Source: Motacilla alba alba (lineage: Eukaryota > Chordata > Aves > Passeriformes > Motacillidae). Taken from it: a stretch of DNA of 64,000 bases. The position numbers and the translations under genes are program-made. The notes under the pieces were generated by a model that made no database searches, was not told where the DNA came from, and saw only the letters and a list, made by a program, of their open reading frames with translations. This document shows positions 29,463 through 43,430 of the stretch, piece by piece. The stretch spans positions 34,059,129 to 34,123,128 of the forward strand of contig NC_052016.1 of the NCBI RefSeq assembly GCF_015832195.1. The letters are read 5' to 3'. The stretch's first letter is position 1. Each line of letters starts with the position of its first letter.

Positions 29463-32345
29463 GTGGTGTGTAACAACCGTGTCAGGAGTTTTCTGTTTGT
29501 GTCGTCCTGAAGGACTGTCCTGTATTCACTCATATCAGTGGAATATTAACACCTGAACACTCAGGTAAGAACTAGCTGTTTAAGTACATGCCCACAGATG
29601 TCTTACAGCCACAGCTGTACAAATACAGCTACATAAATACTCTTTTACCTGACCACCTTTCAGGCTTGAATAGGCTTGTCCTGCTGTCTAGGGAGAGCTC
29701 AGCAATGCTATTGCTCCCAGGATGTCACTGGGGCTTGAGCCCCAGCAGCTCAGCATCCCAGCTGTGCCCTAAGGGAGATCAGGGATCTGGCTCTGGATAC
29801 CCTCCAGCAGCAGTCTGGGAAAGGGTGCAGCAGTCCCCTGGGTCAGGGACATTGTATGTCCAACAACACAGGGAGAGACATGTATTCTACTCAGGGTTCC
29901 ACAGAAATTGACTGAATTGCCAGCAGATCTGAGCAGCAGTTTAGGACATGCCTTGTTGGGCCATAAGTACGTGATAGATCACAAAGGGTGGAGAAGCAAA
30001 GCCTCCCAAGCCAGTCTTGAGAAAGATGCCCAGATACAGTCCAGCTTGAGAAAGGAAGGAGTAAATAAAATCCTTTTCTTTCACAGCTTCATGCCTATCA
30101 AATCTTGAGTACAAAAAGGGAGGTCAGTCCCTCTTTGAATTTCAGGCTAACATTAGTGATTCCACCCTAACAAGGCCTGTCCCACCTTACTGGGGAACAA
30201 AAGTCTCTTCAAATGCCATGTGTGTGCTAATGTTAGAAAAACAGCTCTTCACTCATCTGTGGCATGAGCTTCTGCACCCACTGAGTGTGCTGGTGACACA
30301 GCTCTCCAGTCCTGCAGAGGTGAGGGGTAGGTTTGATGGAAGGAGATGTACCATGGGCAAGAGAAGAAAAGCCCTTGAGCTCCTGTGCAATGTGTCTCAC
30401 CTCAGTCCATTGGTTCCCCTTGAAGCTGTTCTTCCTCCTGGTGCCTGTTCCTGACATTTGTGTAACCTGGACAGTCATGGTGTAGGCTGAGGCTGTTCAG
30501 CAACCCACAGCTCATATTCCCTTTCTTGCCAAAATAAGTGAGGAAGGGGATTTTTGTTTTGCTTCACTGTGAAGCACTTGGGAGCAGATAGATTTTGCCA
30601 TAAATTGCAACCTTCTTCTGCTCTGTGGGGAAAGCTTGGCACAGGAGGACAGAGCTAGCCAAATTAGAGGTATTCCTCTGTACTCACATCATTCCCAGTT
30701 CCCCAGATCTCCCATCACCAGCCAAGGCCATGCATTAGGGAACACAGGTCAGGAGGGGAAGGGGTTCTTAGAAGAAGATCAAATCTCAGAACATCATATT
30801 TGCATTCATTAGGAAGCAGTAAAGAAGCTAGGCAAGCAGGGCAATTAGAGATAAGGGTGAGCAACACACTGTTCCCAGACCAATGTCCTGCCTGCTGGTA
30901 AAAGTGGGGGTGCAGTGCGATGCATTCTTCACATTTTGTTCTCCCAGCTGATGCCAGCCCAGTTCTTATCAGATATCTCCATGGCCAATGATTTTTCATA
31001 GTGGATAATACAACTGAGCTGCATAGAAAATAATCATAAACCTCTGTCCAGGCAGCTGAGCAGAATGTTCCCTTCCTGGCCTTCAAATATTTGTGGCTTT
31101 ACCTTTTCCACTCTTCTTCACTTGATCTGTTTCCTGCCCTGCACATTCAAGGCTCTGACCCACACCCCGAGTTACATGAAGGTAATGAACTTCAGACGAG
31201 ATCTTTCCTCCACTCCTTGGATCCAGTCTGATCTTCTCTTCCACAAACAACACAGTCTTATCTTTATCTTGAACACACTCTTTGGTGGTTCCCTGCTGGT
31301 CAAACAAACCTTAAATTGCAGGGACAGTACAGCCCAGCATGCAGACTTGGAGCTGGGGGAGAAGAGCACAGCCAGAGCAAGAGCAAGGCTGCCACCAGTG
31401 ACAACCATGGCAACAGGAGAGGCCACGTTTTCCTTCTGACTTCCCAACCCTCTACAGCAAAAGAATGCCTCCATCCACCCTCTCTAGTGAGGAAAGCTAT
31501 CTCCATGCTCAAGGATGCTCCCAGCTTGATACTTTCCGTGAGAAAAAATTCTACAGTCTTGGCAGTGCTGGATGAGGTGGAGGTGCATCCGCTGCCCACC
31601 GCCAGCATTTCAGACTCAGCGTGGAGATCATCTTGCAGCCAGAAGAGCCGCCTCTGACAGGAATCCGACCTTGAGCACGCTGGCCTGACCTCCCAGCAGC
31701 AGTGGCACCCGAAGTTCCCTCTCGGGCGATTTTGGCCAAGGCTCAAGGATGCTTTTGCTGCTATTCTTCCTTTATGCTGAACTTCGTGAAGCTGGGCTTG
31801 GTGTCACCACACTGTGCAAGAGTGCAAGAACCCTCCTTGTTCTGCTCTGTGTCCAACTCTCTGCTAAAGCAATATTTGGGGAGCTCAGTTATGTGTGCCA
31901 AAGCCAGGGGAGATGAGGATGCAATTCAACGGCTTCCCTTTAGATTCTGCACTCCAGGGTAAGGAAGCTTTCCTTCCAGTAAGCACTCCCACCCTGGTGA
32001 TAACGGTGACAGAAGCACACTCCTGTCCAGGTTAACATGTGATGGTACTGTTAACTCAAGCAAGGTACTGCTCTGTCTTCCACATGTGCATACCACAGCT
32101 CAAGACTCTTTCAGAACTCCCTGGGATGAGTCCTACAGATTAGGCAACAAGGAGTATGTTAATTTTGGCCAGGAAGTGCTGGCTTCAACTTACCCTGGGC
32201 TGCTCTGCCCTTGGCTATGCGCCCCAGGGGCTCCCCTTTTGCAGTGCCCTCACTGCCAGGGCACAGAGCACACCCTGATGGGGCTGTCAGTGATCCTGGG
32301 GCTGTTCAGAGCCCAAGGCTCTTTGAAAGAGATTTCTGTGTGCCA

Positions 32346-32400
32346 TACACACATGCATACATATGCAAACATACACATTTATACAGACATACATATATCG
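32346..32400. repeat. Imperfect (ACAT/ACAC) simple repeat
   Basis: Alternating purine-pyrimidine stretch rich in ACACAC, CATACAT and ATATAT, degenerate rather than a clean array. Confidence 0.6.
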
Positions 32401-34506
32401 GCATCTGTATTTACACACATGACATTACTCTGTCACATCATAGTTGCCCTGCACTGGAAAGCTTCTTGGCACTGTGATAGCAGAGTTTCTGGGAGATGAG
32501 CTGTGTAGAATGTTTCTGAGCTAGTTTAGGTCCCTTTTTGGGGTCTTTTTCAGAATAAGAAGGATAATTTCCCATTTTGTCCATTCCTCCGTTTTACTGG
32601 CAATGATAGGCATCAGCAGCCATCAAACCAAGTCTCTTCTATGCTGCGTGCTCTACCACAGCCCCGCTGAACTGGAGCCAGTCTCATGCACTATCATATT
32701 AGGGCATCAGCTGTATCCAGCCATGTTCACATTTCTGTGGCTTGCGTGGCTTGTGCAGGGCCCACAGGTCTGTGTGCAGTCATCCTTTGTCCACACACTC
32801 TGCTCTGCAGTGGATTCCCAGTTCTACAAACAGTTTCAGGACACTATTCACCCAGGCACAGCCATGTTTTTAGGGGGGATGCACTGTGTTGCTTGGCACA
32901 GCCAGGGTTAGTTCTGGCTCTCCAGCAGTCCTTGTTTTCAGTTCCAGCCATGGGCTGGTCTCTTCTAAGGGAGCTGGCTATGCTCCTCTTTTCCTTTCTC
33001 CTCCCCTAAAACTACCAAACCTAACAAGCACATCAGAGCCAGCCAGTGTAAGAAATAGGACTATTTCTTGAGATCTTTTTATTTGCACAGATTTTGTGCA
33101 GGCACTGACTGAAGCAGTCTTTGACCTTCCTCTGCTGCTTCCCGTAGCCCCAGAGCTCCTCTGGAGCTTTAAGACCTCCAGCCTTCTGCTCTGATGTTTT
33201 CTTGGTATGTCTGGCACTTTGTGACCATCAGAGATTACTCAATAATTCAGTTATTAATTTGCAGGACAGAGGCCCGCCTGTGGTCAATAAGGAGGCACCT
33301 TTGTGTTTATTACAATGCTAGCTCTGCCCATTCTCTGTCCCAAGAAATCCTTCCCAGCACCTCTAACTGATGGGAACTTTTCCAAACAAAAGCCTGTAAG
33401 CACAGGAGTGCAGTTCCCAGCTCCTTGCAATAGCAGGACTGTATCTGCCAGATGAAATCCTGGGCAACCAAGTCACATTGGCACAATTCTTCCCTACCTG
33501 ACCAGAGAAAGATTTTTTTTCCTGTCTTCAGTGTGGATACTGGTTTACCCTTGAATTCACAAACAAGAGAGATCCTTGAGAGGTTTCCCAGCTCAAGCTG
33601 TACGCATCTCAGCTCGTCTCTCTATCTGTGGCCAATCTCTAGAACTTCAGAGAGTCAGCCAGAACTGCCCTGATTTTACAGGAATATTCACCAATGGGAA
33701 GCAGTTAAGCAAGTGGTTTACAGACAAAGACGAAATCTAGGCCAACAGCATGCCTTCCTCTGGACCATGCAGACAGTATGTATATCTGTGATGGAGAGGA
33801 AACTTCAGAGAGTGATCTTCACACCTGGATAGCAGTTCAAGGGACAAGGGAAGCTGTAGCTCAGCACCTGCTTCTGTGCACCAAGTGTGCGCTGCTACAG
33901 GTGCCACAAGGACACTGGCAGTCACATGACCCTGTGACCTGTCCCCTCTCCCTCACTCCACCAGCTGCCTGGGGCCCTGCGAGTGGGAGCCACAGGATCA
34001 GGACTGCGTTTTTCAGCAGACAGGGGAAGGCACCCTTTTGCCCAGCGTGGATGGGTGGCAAGGGCAGGGACAGCTCACCTCAGTTAGCTCCTGCACATGG
34101 AGCTCCTGGCTGGCTCTTGTTCCAGGGGTTATCTGATGGCAACACAAGGTCATCAGCCAGCAACCAAGCGTCACTCCACAGCCTGGCTTCCTTGCTTGTG
34201 CTCCCTGCCAAGACCAGCCTCCAGCAGGGACTGGCTGTGGCCTCTCTCCCAGCCCCAGAGAAAACTTACTGGAAGACCCTGATCCAGTGTCTCGCCAAGA
34301 TCCTGGCAGCCTGAAGGAGTGAGGTGCACTATCCCACTCATTTGGGTGGACATGACACAGCTGATGCACACCAGTGGTGGTTTCAGCGGTTAACATTGTT
34401 TGTTTCTCTGAGAGCTGTGTTGGAAAAACATTTGATCTTTCTAGCAAGATAAATACGCAGCTGTTTCCTCCAAAACAGGAGATAAATAGAAGGGAGAGGA
34501 GTGAAA

Positions 34507-34521
34507 GTGTGTGTGTGTGTG
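34507..34521. repeat. (GT)7 microsatellite
   Basis: Uninterrupted GT dinucleotides, about seven and a half units. Confidence 0.8.
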
Positions 34522-35750
34522 CATTTGTGGTGCTTGTGCTACAGAGAAAAAGGGAGAGGAAATGAGGCTTAGCGCAAAATACAGGAAGGGGAAGAAAAAC
34601 AGCACAAAGCAAATGTTGCATCTATTGAACGGGATTTGAATTGGTATCTTGGCTGCTGTTTGACTAACTTATGGTATCACTAAATCCCATTCTCCTCACA
34701 GGGAGAGAAACCCTGCAACTGTGCATTGTCAGTGTGACAGAAGAAACAGCAGCAGCTGATGCTGGTTGGGTCAGTATTACCCTCGGGCTCACAGACCAGC
34801 CTTTGTTCCCAGCACGGTGACAAAGGGCTCCCTTCTTTCCTTTACCTCCTGCGAGTTGTTCATAGGCGTGTTGGGACAGGGCATGTTTTAAGACTCTATC
34901 AGCTATGGCTCTCATGCCTTGGCCAGCTCCCATCAGGACCTCAGCCACCCCTGCCCCGTGGGAAGTGTCCCTCTCGTGCACCTGAGCCCTCCACAGAGGG
35001 GGCAGCCAAAGGCTCATTGCCTTATCACTTGGTGGAGCTGTGTGCTCCCAAGGGTCTGTTGGTACTAAACATGACCACAAGCCCTGAGCCAGAGGGTCCA
35101 CAGGATACCAGGAACACACATGGTGCTCCTATCACTTCCTTGCTCAGCTCTCTGGTTACCCTCAGCACTCCTTGACTTGTCCCTTGAGCACTCTGCTCCC
35201 CCATTTTCCTTGGCAGATGAGCACTGGGGAAAGGGAGCTGGTGTTGGTGAGTCTTAGCTGATGTTCATCAGGGTGACCTCTTTCTCCCTACATGTGGAAG
35301 AAGAGATTTTAGAAGGTTTTGCCAGTGCCTGAAAAGGGGCAAGTTCTGGCTGTTAGTGTAACCCCAGCTGTGGCACATCCTTTTTCTAAAAGAGGTAGCC
35401 TCTCAGCCAGTGATTTTTTGGCAAGTGGCTGTGCCCAACATCTGGCAGAAAAAAAGGATGCAAGGCATTGTGCAGGGTGGCAGAGCTCTCCCAGACAAGG
35501 AACTCAGCTGGAAAACACACTTCCCACATTCAGCTACCCTCTGACTGGTGGGCTCTCTGCCACCTCACTGCCAAAGTGTGAAGGTCTCCCCTCCCAGCAT
35601 CTCTCTGTTGCAAAGGGAGAACATGCACAGTGGTGCAGTATCTGAAGACCTGAGATGTGATATTGTACTTGCAAGACCATTTGATGTGATTCCTGCATTC
35701 TCTATCTGTGCACTCTGAACAGTTCTAATCTGGGCTATGAGAATGGCAGG

Positions 35751-35809
35751 ATTATTATTACTATTATCATTATATTATCATCATCATCATTATTATTATT
35801 ATTATTATT
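35751..35809. repeat. Compound (ATT)n/(ATC)n trinucleotide microsatellite
   Basis: About 59 bp of ATT units interrupted by CATT and ATC units (ATCATCATC in the centre), ending in a pure ATT run. Likely polymorphic. Confidence 0.9.
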
Positions 35810-37439
35810 GGTCACATTTCTCATGCTCTTTAACTTGACAGCATAAGGATTTTGCCCTCATTACCTTTCTCAGGTCCTTGGTACAGAGGGTTGAACCTGC
35901 ACAGAGACACACAGAGATACAAAATAGGACCCATGCCCTGATGCACACAGGTCCTGCCATGCAAAAAGACATATTTAGAGGCTGATACTCAGACACCCGC
36001 TTGCAAACAGATTCTGTGATCTTGCATGGACATGCAGAATAGTACATGGAGATAATGACACAGGCAGACATCTTCTAGTGCTCTACTAGAAATCAGAAGT
36101 GTCACTGTCCCCAAAGGGAACCTGGAAAAGGCAGTATAGTACATTAGTTGAGAAGCTGATGTTTCGGTGTCTCCCTTTCAGAAAACAGGGAAATAATTTT
36201 CAACTTCTGAGAGCATCAAATAGCAGCATAAGGAGAAGTCAACATAGGAGCCACTGCTTCAGCTGTAGTTCTGGTGCAAGAAAAGACCTCAGCAGGAACA
36301 CCACATGCTGGCCACTGTGCCTGCACACAGGTCCCACCACTGGGAGATGCCTGCAGTCAAGTGATTCCAAATGTTTTTTTGGAAGTTTTGTTTCCAGGTC
36401 ACGTTTGTACAAGCTAGCACAACCACAAGGAGCAGTTCCTTAAACAAAAGAAGAACATTTCTGAGTGGCAGCTGAATAGGTAGAGTTGACCACATCAGTC
36501 ATGCGGTTCAAGGGGTTTGTGACCAATGTTCTCCTCTATCCTTATGCTTCCTGGGAGCTTATTTCTCCCCTTAGGGCTGTGTCTGATGCCAAGCAACACA
36601 ATTCTGTCATGAGGCCTCCACAGGCAGCCCAGAAACACAGCTCAGACTCTCCTCTGGGGTTTGGATCATGGAGTGCTGATTTTTGACTGTAGGGATGAGC
36701 CAGGTGACTCCATATATAAGTAATGTAAGTTCAGGAGAAAAATGAAAAGGTAAGATAAAGGTTCTTTAGGTGTGCAAGACATCCTGCTTAACCCATATGT
36801 GTTTATTTCCCTTACCCCATGTAATACTGCCTAGAGGAGCTGTGGTAACATCCCCACCTGTGTCAGGGACTGCTCAGTGGTGAAAGCTGTGCCAAATATG
36901 CACATTTTTGGGAAAGTCAGCACAGACGCTTCTTCTGTAGGCTAACAGGAGCCACCTAAGCATCCAAATCCCAGGAGCAATAAGACCAGGGACTGTACTT
37001 CATAACTCATGTGAAGCTGGGCAAAAAACCATGACCTTGAATCCATGATGTTTAAAGAGGAGGTGGGGATTGACCTGCAGCATGAATTATGAGTTGCCTA
37101 CAGCTTGGCTTAGCTAACATTTCCCACAACAGAGCAAAGGGAAGGACTTGAGCTTGTTTGAGATTGTTTGAGGGAGAGAGAGCGCTTGTCTCCAGAGCTG
37201 ATTTTTATGGCATACGAATGAAAACAGTTTACATGTGGCTAGAAGGAAGCCTCTTTGTTATTGTGGTTCAAATGACCTCCTAGTATCTAGCCTCTATTTT
37301 AAGCAGGTGATGCGTATGTGTTCTCATGCCAGTACTCTTCAGCCTTTCAGCTGAAATAGCAGCTCCCTTTCATTGGGATTTACCCATCTGATGTATTAAT
37401 AGGCAGAAATCATATGCTCTCTTAACATTCCTTTTGCTA

Positions 37440-40140
37440 GGCTAAAAAAAGCAAAGACTGTCTAGACCTCTACCATCACCTCTCTTTTTGTCCAGAACAC
37501 TCTAGTGCCATTCTTTCCGCTTGTCAGAAATTTCTCTCTCCTTTTCCAACTTTTTGGAAGGCATTTTTCCCTTTCTCGATATCAGCGATACTTCTTTGTT
37601 TTGTCTCTTCAGTTAATATTTACATTTCTTCTCCAAGGTCATCAGTGAAGATATGGAATGAGCTTGTGCCAAAACCACTCCCTAAGGAATTTCATTAGCC
37701 CACAACTTTATGTTTCAGGATCTCTTAATAAAGCAATTTGTTACTCTCTTTTGAGTTTAAGTGAGTATCCCTGCAATCCCCTGCTTTCACAACTTCCCAA
37801 CCACCCTCTATGAAACCCACATATTTTTCATATACCACATAACCAGTGCTTTAAAAATTATTTATTCTCCTATCCAAATATAAAAATAATAAAAAATACT
37901 CTACCTTTCATACAGCCACATCATTTTTTGTCTGATTGTCTATGCACTTCCATGTCTTTAATTATTCCTCTTTTGTTGTAGGATAGAAAGAAAAGCTGTT
38001 CTAAGCTCTTGGGTCTGTAAGTAACTACCTCCCCTTTTTTGTTGCTTAATTAAATTCAGGTTAAATTGTTGATACTAGCAACTGTCTGGTCCCCATCCAA
38101 CCTCCATCTGCACAGGCTGATTGTATATCAGTGCTACTGGATTTACCACTCGATCTGTCTCCAGGAACCTTCTGATCTGAACAAACCTTGCAAATTTTGC
38201 CTTGACCTCTGATAAGATTCTTTGTGTGTCCAGAAACTTTTAACCATCAACTTGTAATCCCCTTCTTCTGCACCATCTTTCCAGGAAAATGAAGCAAAAC
38301 TTCTGTTTTCTGAAGCATGCCTTGATCTTATCTGCACTGCACAGAGGTCTGATGCCTTCCCTGTTCTTTTTACCTCTACAGAGAACTTAATTCAGCAACT
38401 CTGGCAGCTATATCTCACCTGGATTTCTGCTGACTGACGTGTCTCTTTCTCTAAACTTTGTGACCTCTGCAACATAGATTTCTTTGCTAACCACTCCCAT
38501 TTTTCACTGAGGAATTTTTTTCCTCAGTCAGCCACATTTTCTATACAGTCTTCTCCTGCTCTTTGTTTGGGAAAGTAAGTCAGCTATTGCCATAGTGAGC
38601 CTGAATACCTTCCACGTACAAATACTTAAGAATTTTAACTCAAATTGCTTCATCACTTCAGTCTTATAACTTCTCTGACCATTAATGTTTGGAGGTTGAA
38701 AAATCTTAGCTGTGGCCCCACGATATTTACTCTTCCATTTAATTGAAACCGAATCAGCCTGTGCCCAGTCAAGGTTAAAAGTTATCTTCTGCCACATTGT
38801 TCTGCAGTGTCTCACTGGCTCTCAAGACCAGGTCAAGCACAACACCAGCTGTGCTTCATTTGCTGCCTCTTTACTGAAGGAATGTCAGGCAATGCATCCT
38901 AGAAATCCAAGGCCCAGACAATGTTAGTAGCAATTTTTTCTCCATGTATGAAGTTAAAACTTGTAGTAATGGCAATCCCTGGTTCTGCATATCATTCTAA
39001 AAACATAAGGGGCCATCATGAATATCCATACACAACCTTGGATAACAGCAGCAGAACTACAGCTGTCTTTCCTCAAGGTGATTTGAACCCAAACAAAATC
39101 TGTTTTATCACCTCTGCTCCAGCTTTTGCCTTCACACTCAACAATATCATGCATAGGCAATACTACCACATGCTCCACTGGCTTTGCTCCTCTGAGCAGC
39201 ACAAATCTTTCAGTCTCAGAGGTCCAGCCATGCCAGTTGTCTATCCAGCTCCTGAAAAACCTGGCATACACAGTCTGCATATTGCTCATGAGGTCCTTGT
39301 CTTAGCATTCAGGAACTTCCATTGTTTCTCCTAGTTTCCCATATACATTGGTTATATAATCTTGGATAGAGTATTGGTTTCCTGCTCAAATTAGGATTAC
39401 ACTCCTGCTCTCATATGTTCCTTTAGTCATCATTTTATCTTAATATCTATGCTCTTCCTTCCACTAAACATGAAAAGCCAGGATGGAAACCACACAAGTC
39501 TCACCTAAAAAGCCCAGACAAAATCCCAAGCCGTCCTCCTTATGTCTTAGTCTAAAGCCTGTCTCGGGTGTCTTGCTCCCAGCAGGCTGTGTTCTTCCAC
39601 ATGCACATTCGAGCTGCCAAGGAGGGTCCTCTTTCTCTGGATGACTTCAAAGAGAAAACACACTGCTGGCAGGAGTTCCCAAAGAATCTGTAATGTGTGA
39701 GCCATGGATTTGCCCTTCTTCTCTTAGGACATGGTTTACTGAGATATGTAAAGTGCCTTGAGCAGTATCTGCAGTCATCCTTCTTCCATTTCAGTGGGAA
39801 TCTAGCTCCCTCATTTGTCTCAACATGAAAGGAATCAGTGGATTATTCTTTTTCCTGACAAGCACCTTTTCAATTCCAGATCCCCTTTGTTACAGGATTT
39901 GTCCTAAAGTGTTCCCACTCACATAGACCTGTTTTTCCTGGTGGTCTCTATAGCTTTGTTTTGTCTCTTCCCCTTGCCCTTTGCAGTGCTTCCTGCAGCC
40001 TCTTCTTTCCTGGTTTATGGACTCATGCTTTCATGGCATTTGACCTCAAGCCATCCCTATCTCTTCTTTTCATTTTCTTCTAGGTTCAGTTTTTCTCTCC
40101 TTCTTGTTGCTATTCCACAAGTTTTTTCTTGAGCTCCAAA
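37440..40140 (-). mobile_element. Possible very old CR1-like repeat chain (pyrimidine-rich on + strand)
   Basis: About 2.7 kb with a strong T/C bias on the + strand, unlike its neighbours. Phrases resemble the reverse complement of ancient sauropsid CR1/L3-type elements as I remember them: a GTCATCAGTGAAGATATGGA segment near 37639, followed by wording close to the 'companion, not last' part of the element, and a CAAGACCAGGTCAAGCAC segment near 38824. Frames such as 38528-38815 and 38954-39289 (minus) read without stops but have no intact RT motif that I can name. The bias and phrases are seen; the family assignment is inference. Confidence 0.3.
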
Positions 40141-40390
40141 TGAAGAAGCTGCAGGGAAGAACTTGCATGTGCCTGACAAACTCTGCTCTGTTTGCTGAGA
40201 AGGTATGGTAGAGATGACATGAGTGCCTTCCTGTCTACACTGAAAATCTGAAATGTTGAAAAGAGATCTCAGATTTCAGCAGCACAGAAGTTGTAATCCT
40301 AATTTATATTTACCCAGATCTGAATTGGCCTGCTGATTTAAAGCAGAAAAGCAGGCTGTAGCAGCACAAGGCCAGAGCATAAAACAGCCA

Positions 40391-40442
40391 TTACTTCAAT
40401 TACAAGTAACTTCAATAACAAGTAATTACAAGCAATTACAAG
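40391..40442. repeat. Nested short tandem repeat (two 16-bp then two 10-bp units)
   Basis: Two 16-bp units (TTACTTCAATTACAAG and TAACTTCAATAACAAG) are followed directly by two 10-bp units (TAATTACAAG and CAATTACAAG). The 10-mers match the 3' ends of the 16-mers, which suggests stepwise slippage. Confidence 0.75.
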
Positions 40443-43430
40443 TTTGAATGGAGAATCTCATTTTTCCAGGAGGCGGGCAGCTACTACTACTTGCATCGTA
40501 CATCATGGTGACAGAGGTTAAGTTACCTGCCTGTTGTTGTTAACAGATGCCAGGTCCAGACACCTCTGTTGTCTGTCCCTTGGCACCAGGTAAGAGCTGC
40601 CAGGAAGGTGGGGAGTGCAATGTGCCTCCTTTGTAGAAATCTCAGCCTAACTGTGCTGCCTTAGACAACACAGGTGGAGGCAGAAATGATGGACATATCT
40701 TCAGCACTGTCATCCAGTGAGCCTGGATGAGCCTCCCATCAGAACCATAGTCCTGCCCACAGCTTGGGCACTGTTCGGCACAGCACCATTGGGTAGCATT
40801 CCTTAGGTGGAAAATGAATGTTTCCTCCACAAAGTTTCCATCCCAGATAGAGAGAGTTATGTTGTCTAAGGTGAGTGATATGATGCTCCCACTTACTGGG
40901 CTGAGGAGCAAATTGTCACAGCACAGCAAAGGACATTCTTGTCACAGGCCCATCTCACCTCCCGTCGGCCTTGCTCAAGGTCATGCTGCATGGCAGCAAC
41001 AGGAATAGAGCTTGTGAATTCTAACTCCTTATCCCACTTGACCCAGAGCCAGGCTCAGCTGGGAAAAAGCAATATCCGTCCAAGCGCAGCAGCAGTGCCC
41101 GGGTGTTGTTGTGCAGCTCAGGAACAGGTTAACACTCGTGCTGAAACCCCCGCCGTGCACACAATAGGCAGTGAGAGGTGCCAGCTCTGGAAGCAGGAGA
41201 CCTGGGGACATGCTGTGCTGGAAGCGCTGGGGCCCCATCCAGCTGCACCAGCACTCCCTCGCCCGTGGGACTGCGAGTTCCTCCCTGGGAAAGCAGCAAC
41301 GCCCAGCTGACTGCACTCCAGCCCTGGCAGGAAAATGCCGATTTTATGGACGGTCCCCAGCTGGGGTGATTAAGGCTGTTCAGCAATCATGGTCCCACGG
41401 GTGAGCAGTGTGCACACCTCGGAGCACACTTGCACTCCAGGATGCTTTTTGTGCTTTTTCACTAAGTTCTGTGTGTTAGGGATGCTTTTTCCTAGAGAGG
41501 CAAGGGAGTAGCAGAGTGTGCTACCCCATTGCCCACCAATCACCTTCAGCTCTGCCCCAGAGGCCTGCTGGAGGAGGATGTGGGGTTGTTTACCCTCAAT
41601 GAGAGCTATCAAATCTGTTAGCATGGACCTTGGAGAGCCTGAGGGATTTGGGCACCCAAACCCTAGGGAGTAAAATGTGCTGCTTTGACTTCGGTGGAAA
41701 AGGTCAAGCATCACAGGCTACCACCAGCTAATGAGAAATGAGTCTGGACAATTAATCAATACACAATCTCCTCCGCTAATCATATTGATGGAAGATGAGC
41801 TCCATCCCCCAGGAAGGGCAAAGGCCATTGAGCTAAGCCATTTAGCAGCATTTATTTATATCCTTGGTGGTTCAATAATTTGAGTCTTGCCCAATAGTAT
41901 CAGGCCCCTGAGGGCTGGGTAATATTGTCCAGCTGGAAAAAAACCCACAACACAACAGGTATTATTTAGCAGAAAAATAGCCCTTTAATGGAAATGAACA
42001 CTTTTAAGGGGAAATACATTCCTTTTCTCTACATTTCAACCACACCCATATGTACAAAAGTAATTCTGAAATATTCCATGTAAATGGTCATAAAAATATT
42101 TTCTAGGGGAATACTTAAAAGAGTTGTCAAGGTCTCAGGACATATATTACTCTCAGTTGCACCAGAATGCCTTTCTGTAGAAGCCTACCTATTCTATTAA
42201 AATAGAATTTGTCCCCCACTCATCCATCCTAAAACCATGCCTTTCTTCTGGCAGGCACAACCCATTTTGTAAGAATGCTGTCCCCATAGGTAAGGTGAAT
42301 TCATACTTGTGTAACTAAAGCCTATGTTGAAACACATACACACCGAGGGACAAAGATGATGTCATAGCACAGCTGTTTCTGCCACACAGCTGGTTTCCCG
42401 GCTTCCCGATACAAATCCTGCTCTTTCTGAGCTGCAGCTTGTCCCTGCCTGGTGTGTGGTGCTTGGGCTGTCCCTGCAAAAGCTGACAGGGCCCTTCCGC
42501 TGCACTACGTAAACTGTGGAGAAAGGCACTGGTGCTCCCAAAGAAGCTGTTTACTTACACAGTTGCCTGCTGGTACTTATTTACAGAGTACTACTGACAG
42601 CCACCAAATCTGCTTGTATAGCTCTGGAGACAGTTCAAACTCTCTGTTCCCAGGCAAGTGATTAATGGTGTATGGAGAGAAGTTGGGACTGAGGATAAAA
42701 CTGAGCTTTCAAAACAAGAGCCTCTGATCTCAAACTGAACAAACATTTCCCCTTGCCTGTGTCAGCTAGTTTGATTTCCAACAAAAGAGCAGATTGCTTG
42801 GGAAACCACAGTCACGCCAGTGAATTACTTTCCTACAATCCGGAGAGAGTTCTCTCAAGCACCCTGTCGGGCTCTCTCAAATCAGGTTGAAGGCAGAGCT
42901 CCCTCTGCAAGCAGCTAGTGCAAATGATGCTCAGAGGAAGGCGTCCCAGCTCAAACCTTGTAAGGAACCAGACAAACCTCTTCAGAGCCCCACCTCCTTA
43001 TTAACCCTTAACTTATAAATAGTTATAGGGCCAACTTGTGCTCGGAAGATGCACCCAATCCTGCCAGCAGCAGATCCAAACATGAAGGCATCAAGGGAAC
43101 AGTTAACTCACCCTTTGAAAGGACTACAGAAGCCAGAACAGTATTTCCTCACAGTTTGAAAACATCTCTGAACAGGAAAGAATTAATGGCATTAGCAAAG
43201 AGGTGCTCCATGCAAACAGGTCTGTGGCAGCAGCACAGAGAGTGCTGCGAAAGCAGGAGCCCAAGGCACAGTGTCTGGATGGCGTGGTCAGACAAGGCCA
43301 GACTTCCCCTGTGTCCCATCCACAGAATGTATGAAATGTGCTGGGTGATTAATAACAGCTCTGAAAGCCCGTGGGTTTTAGCCTGCGTGTACAGAGCACA
43401 CATGCAATATAGACTCATAAATGTGCAATG

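Larger units (their letters stand above)
29463..37439. other. Downstream flank with simple repeats, no gene seen
   Basis: No supported exon on either strand. The longest open frames (31300-31746 minus, 33778-34314 plus, 34013-34621 minus, 34664-35119 minus) give low-complexity or antisense-overlapping translations with no family signature. It contains the microsatellites listed separately. Confidence 0.5.

Noticed and set aside
31300..31746. 148-codon minus-strand frame with a hydrophobic segment, considered as a CD58-like membrane exon
   Set aside because: No Ig-fold Cys/Trp pattern, no splice-site logic, and several competing frames over the same bases.
33778..34314. 178-codon plus-strand frame
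   Set aside because: No family signature, an antisense frame of similar length, and no exon-like boundaries.
34013..34621. Longest open frame in the window (202 codons, minus strand)
   Set aside because: Low-complexity translation (Ser/Leu and His-Thr runs from a GT microsatellite), overlapping long frames on the other strand, with no domain.
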